NCBI GenBank assembly: GCA_021792815.1
Contig: JAJYTX010000141.1
Span: 1-6,963 of the forward strand
Origin: Pseudomonadota bacterium
GTDB taxonomy: Bacteria; Pseudomonadota; Gammaproteobacteria; Steroidobacterales; Steroidobacteraceae
Direction: 5' to 3'
DNA length: 6,963 nucleotides
Each line of letters opens with the position of its first letter. Within the stretch, counting starts at the first letter, position 1. Below the pieces are notes generated by a model that was not told where the DNA came from, did no database searches, and saw only the letters and a program-made list of their open reading frames with translations. A program made the position numbers and the translations under genes. Shown here in pieces: positions 4,658-6,963 of the stretch.

Positions 4658-6963
4658 TCAGTAGCGCAGGCTCAGGGAAATGCCCACCTCCCGCAGCGAC
4701 GAGGGGCCGATCCAGCCCGACACTCCGGTGACTGCCCCGTTGGGGAACGCCGGATCCACCCCCGCGGGGACGAAATCCGGTCCCCCAAACAGCGTCACCG
4801 GCTGATGCGCATTGTTCAGATCCCGTCCGAACAGGTTGACCGACCAGCGATCACTCATGCTGCGCACGCCGATTCGCGCCCCGACCGTCCAGTGCGCCGG
4901 GTACACGAACCTCGGATCGGGACTCGGCCCAAGGCGCAACTTGGACTTGTAGTCCGCGGTCGTTCCGACGAAGGCCATCACGCGGCCGAGCGGGATGGTG
5001 TATTCCGTGGACAGCGTGAACTTGTCCCGCGGCACGTTGACCAACTGCATGCCGCCCATGGGCAGCGTCGTATTCGAGCCCACCAGAGCATTGGGATTCT
5101 CGCCCTGGTAGCCCGGCGGGTAGACCGCCTTGTCGTAGATGTAGCCGGCCGTCAGCTGCCAGTGCGGCAGCGGCCGCGCATTCGCGTTCAGCTCGATACC
5201 CTTGGTCGTGATGTTCACCGAGCTCGGAACGCACTGCAGCGAGCCGAACGGGGTGAGATAACAGGTCTGCCCCTGGTAGTTGTGCACCTTTTCGTAGAAC
5301 AGATCGCCCGCCACGGACAGCCTGTTCCCCCAGGTCATCCCCTTGGCCCCGATCTCATACGACGTGGGCACCTCCGCCGGGATGAGGGCGCCGGGCGTGG
5401 CTGCCGTGGCCGCCTGGGCCTGAGGTCCCACATAGCCCCGGGTTACCGTCGCGTACGTCGTCCAGTCGTTGTTGATCTCGTATCGCACGCCCACCGTCCC
5501 GGATACGTTGTGCGCCACGATGGCGAGCGACGCGGCGCCGATGTTATTGGGCGCGAACGGCTGCAGCCCCAGGGGCGAATCGAAGTCCGTGACGGTCTCG
5601 TAGGTGTAGCGCAGGCCACCGATGACGGAAAACTCATGGGTCAGATGATATGTCAGCTGTCCATACGCCGCCGTCTGCTTCATGCTGGTTTCCGTGTACG
5701 GGTCCGGCGATCCGACCTCCCCCGGCGGGTTGAACGGAAAGGTGACGTAGGAAAACTCCCAGGGCAGGTTGTACCCGAGAGTGGTGTAGTTGTTGTAAAA
5801 TAGCCCGGCGGTATACCCGATCTTCTCGCCCGGATTCGACACCACGGTGAATTCCTGAGAGAACTGGTCCTGCGCTCCCAGCCGCCCGACGGTGTAGATC
5901 TGCGGAATCGCCTGCGGCAAGGCCTGGATGTCATTGGAAAGGGGCCCGCTTTCGTCGCGCCGATACGCGGTGATCGAGGTCAGTGTGCCATCCCCGAAGT
6001 CATAGCCGACCTTGACAGCGAGGCCATAATTGGTGTCGCTGAAGACCTGGGGGTGATTTTGGCACCGCGCCTGGTTCGCAAATCCCGGCGTGATACCGCA
6101 TTGGGCGAGCTCCGCGGTCAGCGTCGGATCCGCATAGACGTAATCGAACGCCGCTATCGACGACGACTCGCCCGTCGGGCCATGCAGCACTTGCCTCTGC
6201 AGATCGGCCATGACGTTCAACTTCAGCTTGCTGGAGATCTTCCACAGGTAGCGCAGCCGTCCGGAATAGTTTTCCCCCAGACCCTGCTTGCCGTTGTAGG
6301 CGTTGTACTGAACGCCCCGGTAGTTGTCCATCATCATCGCCAGACGGATCGCCGAATCCGCGGTCAGCGGCAGGTTCACCATGCCCTGGATGGTGCGCTG
6401 GCCGAACTCCGAGCCTGCCGTTCCCTTGTGCGCATAGGACAGGTGCCAGTCGGTCGCGAACCGTTTCGGATCCGGCGCATTGGTGGTAATGACGATCACG
6501 CCGGCCGAAGAGCCGAGTCCATACAGGGTCACCTGCGGACCCTCGAGTACCTGGACGTTCTTCACATCGAACAGGTCGCTGACGTTCACATTGCCCTGCT
6601 CGACGCCATCGACGACGATGCCGACCGCGCCCTGAGCGGAATTGGTAAAGGACTGCGTGCCGATGCCGCGGATCATCGCTCCGCCACCGGGGCTGCCCGC
6701 TGCCCCTATGATTTCAAGCGCGGGAGTCGCCTGGCTCAACGTCCTGATGTTTGTGATGTGCTGCTGGCGCAACTGCTCGCTGCTCACGACCTGGACCGCT
6801 TCCGGCACGTCGATCAGAGGCTGGACACGCTTCTGAGCGGTGACCACGATTTCCTGCAGCACGCCCGCAGGGTTCGCCTGATCCGGACTCGAGGGCGCAT
6901 TGCGGGCCTGAACGACACCATCTCCCATGATGGCCAGACAGGCGATTCCTCCGGTGAGCAGCG
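4658..6963 (-). CDS. TonB-dependent outer-membrane receptor, start codon outside window
   Basis: An open frame enters from the window edge and gives at least 767 residues, close to the family's usual 700-850. The in-frame ATG at 6926-6928 is probably internal, because 11 codons upstream read LLTGGIACLAI, the core of a signal peptide likely cleaved after VVQA. Counting from that Met, a TonB box (QEIVVTAQKR) lies at 25-34. The plug domain follows at about 36-155, with MIRGIG at 85-90, IVVDGVE at 104-110 and VLEGPQVTLYG at 127-137. The rest is the 22-strand barrel, with the family's TRGYVGPQ (497-503) and YEIGAKG (524-530) motifs. It ends SLSLRY, the C-terminal aromatic signal for outer-membrane insertion. 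Cys pairs at 277/289 and 556/566 probably form disulfides in surface loops. Such receptors import siderophores, cobalamin, glycans or other large ligands with TonB-ExbBD energy. The neighbouring hydrolase hints at a glycan or glycoside, but no SusD partner is seen and the ligand is unknown. Confidence 0.96.
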   Translation of the reverse strand, partial: LLTGGIACLAIMGDGVVQARNAPSSPDQANPAGVLQEIVVTAQKRVQPLIDVPEAVQVVSSEQLRQQHITNIRTLSQATPALEIIGAAGSPGGGAMIRGIGTQSFTNSAQGAVGIVVDGVEQGNVNVSDLFDVKNVQVLEGPQVTLYGLGSSAGVIVITTNAPDPKRFATDWHLSYAHKGTAGSEFGQRTIQGMVNLPLTADSAIRLAMMMDNYRGVQYNAYNGKQGLGENYSGRLRYLWKISSKLKLNVMADLQRQVLHGPTGESSSIAAFDYVYADPTLTAELAQCGITPGFANQARCQNHPQVFSDTNYGLAVKVGYDFGDGTLTSITAYRRDESGPLSNDIQALPQAIPQIYTVGRLGAQDQFSQEFTVVSNPGEKIGYTAGLFYNNYTTLGYNLPWEFSYVTFPFNPPGEVGSPDPYTETSMKQTAAYGQLTYHLTHEFSVIGGLRYTYETVTDFDSPLGLQPFAPNNIGAASLAIVAHNVSGTVGVRYEINNDWTTYATVTRGYVGPQAQAATAATPGALIPAEVPTSYEIGAKGMTWGNRLSVAGDLFYEKVHNYQGQTCYLTPFGSLQCVPSSVNITTKGIELNANARPLPHWQLTAGYIYDKAVYPPGYQGENPNALVGSNTTLPMGGMQLVNVPRDKFTLSTEYTIPLGRVMAFVGTTADYKSKLRLGPSPDPRFVYPAHWTVGARIGVRSMSDRWSVNLFGRDLNNAHQPVTLFGGPDFVPAGVDPAFPNGAVTGVSGWIGPSSLREVGISLSLRY

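Noticed and set aside
4493..5803. 436-codon plus-strand open frame opposite the receptor gene
   Set aside because: It is an antisense shadow of the receptor barrel and also covers the terminator hairpin.
1..6963. Search for CRISPR arrays, insertion sequences, tRNA/rRNA genes, phage or defence genes
   Set aside because: No regularly spaced repeats, transposase motifs, terminal repeats, tRNA T-loop signatures or defence-type domains were seen. The window reads as ordinary metabolic and uptake genes.

Overview
The window is GC-rich DNA, by eye about two thirds G+C, from a Gram-negative bacterium. A TonB-dependent outer-membrane receptor that ends in the aromatic-terminated beta-strand of outer-membrane proteins shows a double-membraned cell. 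The 'EIVVTAQ' style of receptor, beside a cyclase-family hydrolase and a LysR regulator, fits a metabolically versatile proteobacterium (Sphingomonadales or Steroidobacter-like Gammaproteobacteria are possible). The sequence alone does not fix the taxon.

All four real genes lie on the minus strand, so transcription runs from high to low coordinates. In that order they are: (1) a TonB-dependent receptor, 6963-4658, whose first codons lie beyond the window; (2) a secreted glycoside hydrolase resembling family GH39, 4420-2792; (3) a LysR-type regulator, 2113-1205; (4) a cyclase-family metal-dependent hydrolase, 813-1, whose last codons lie beyond the window. The long plus-strand frames are antisense shadows of these genes.

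The gaps hold most of the regulatory signal. Between receptor and hydrolase there is a 13-bp perfect hairpin, very probably the receptor's terminator, so the hydrolase may be transcribed separately or by read-through. The 678-bp gap between the hydrolase and the LysR gene has no convincing gene but contains an isolated 12-bp perfect inverted repeat. The 391-bp gap before the cyclase gene carries three alternating TACCG/CGGTA half-sites 10 and 11 bp apart, a possible promoter, and a well-spaced Shine-Dalgarno sequence with a 15-codon leader frame.

Functionally, the receptor and the GH39-like enzyme could form a small glycan or glycoside capture-and-cleavage pair. The LysR regulator and cyclase could form a separate catabolic module for a carboxylic-acid, amide or lactone-type substrate. 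Both pairings are inferred from position; no substrate can be read from the sequence. I found no mobile element, CRISPR array, tRNA, rRNA or clearly new multi-gene system.
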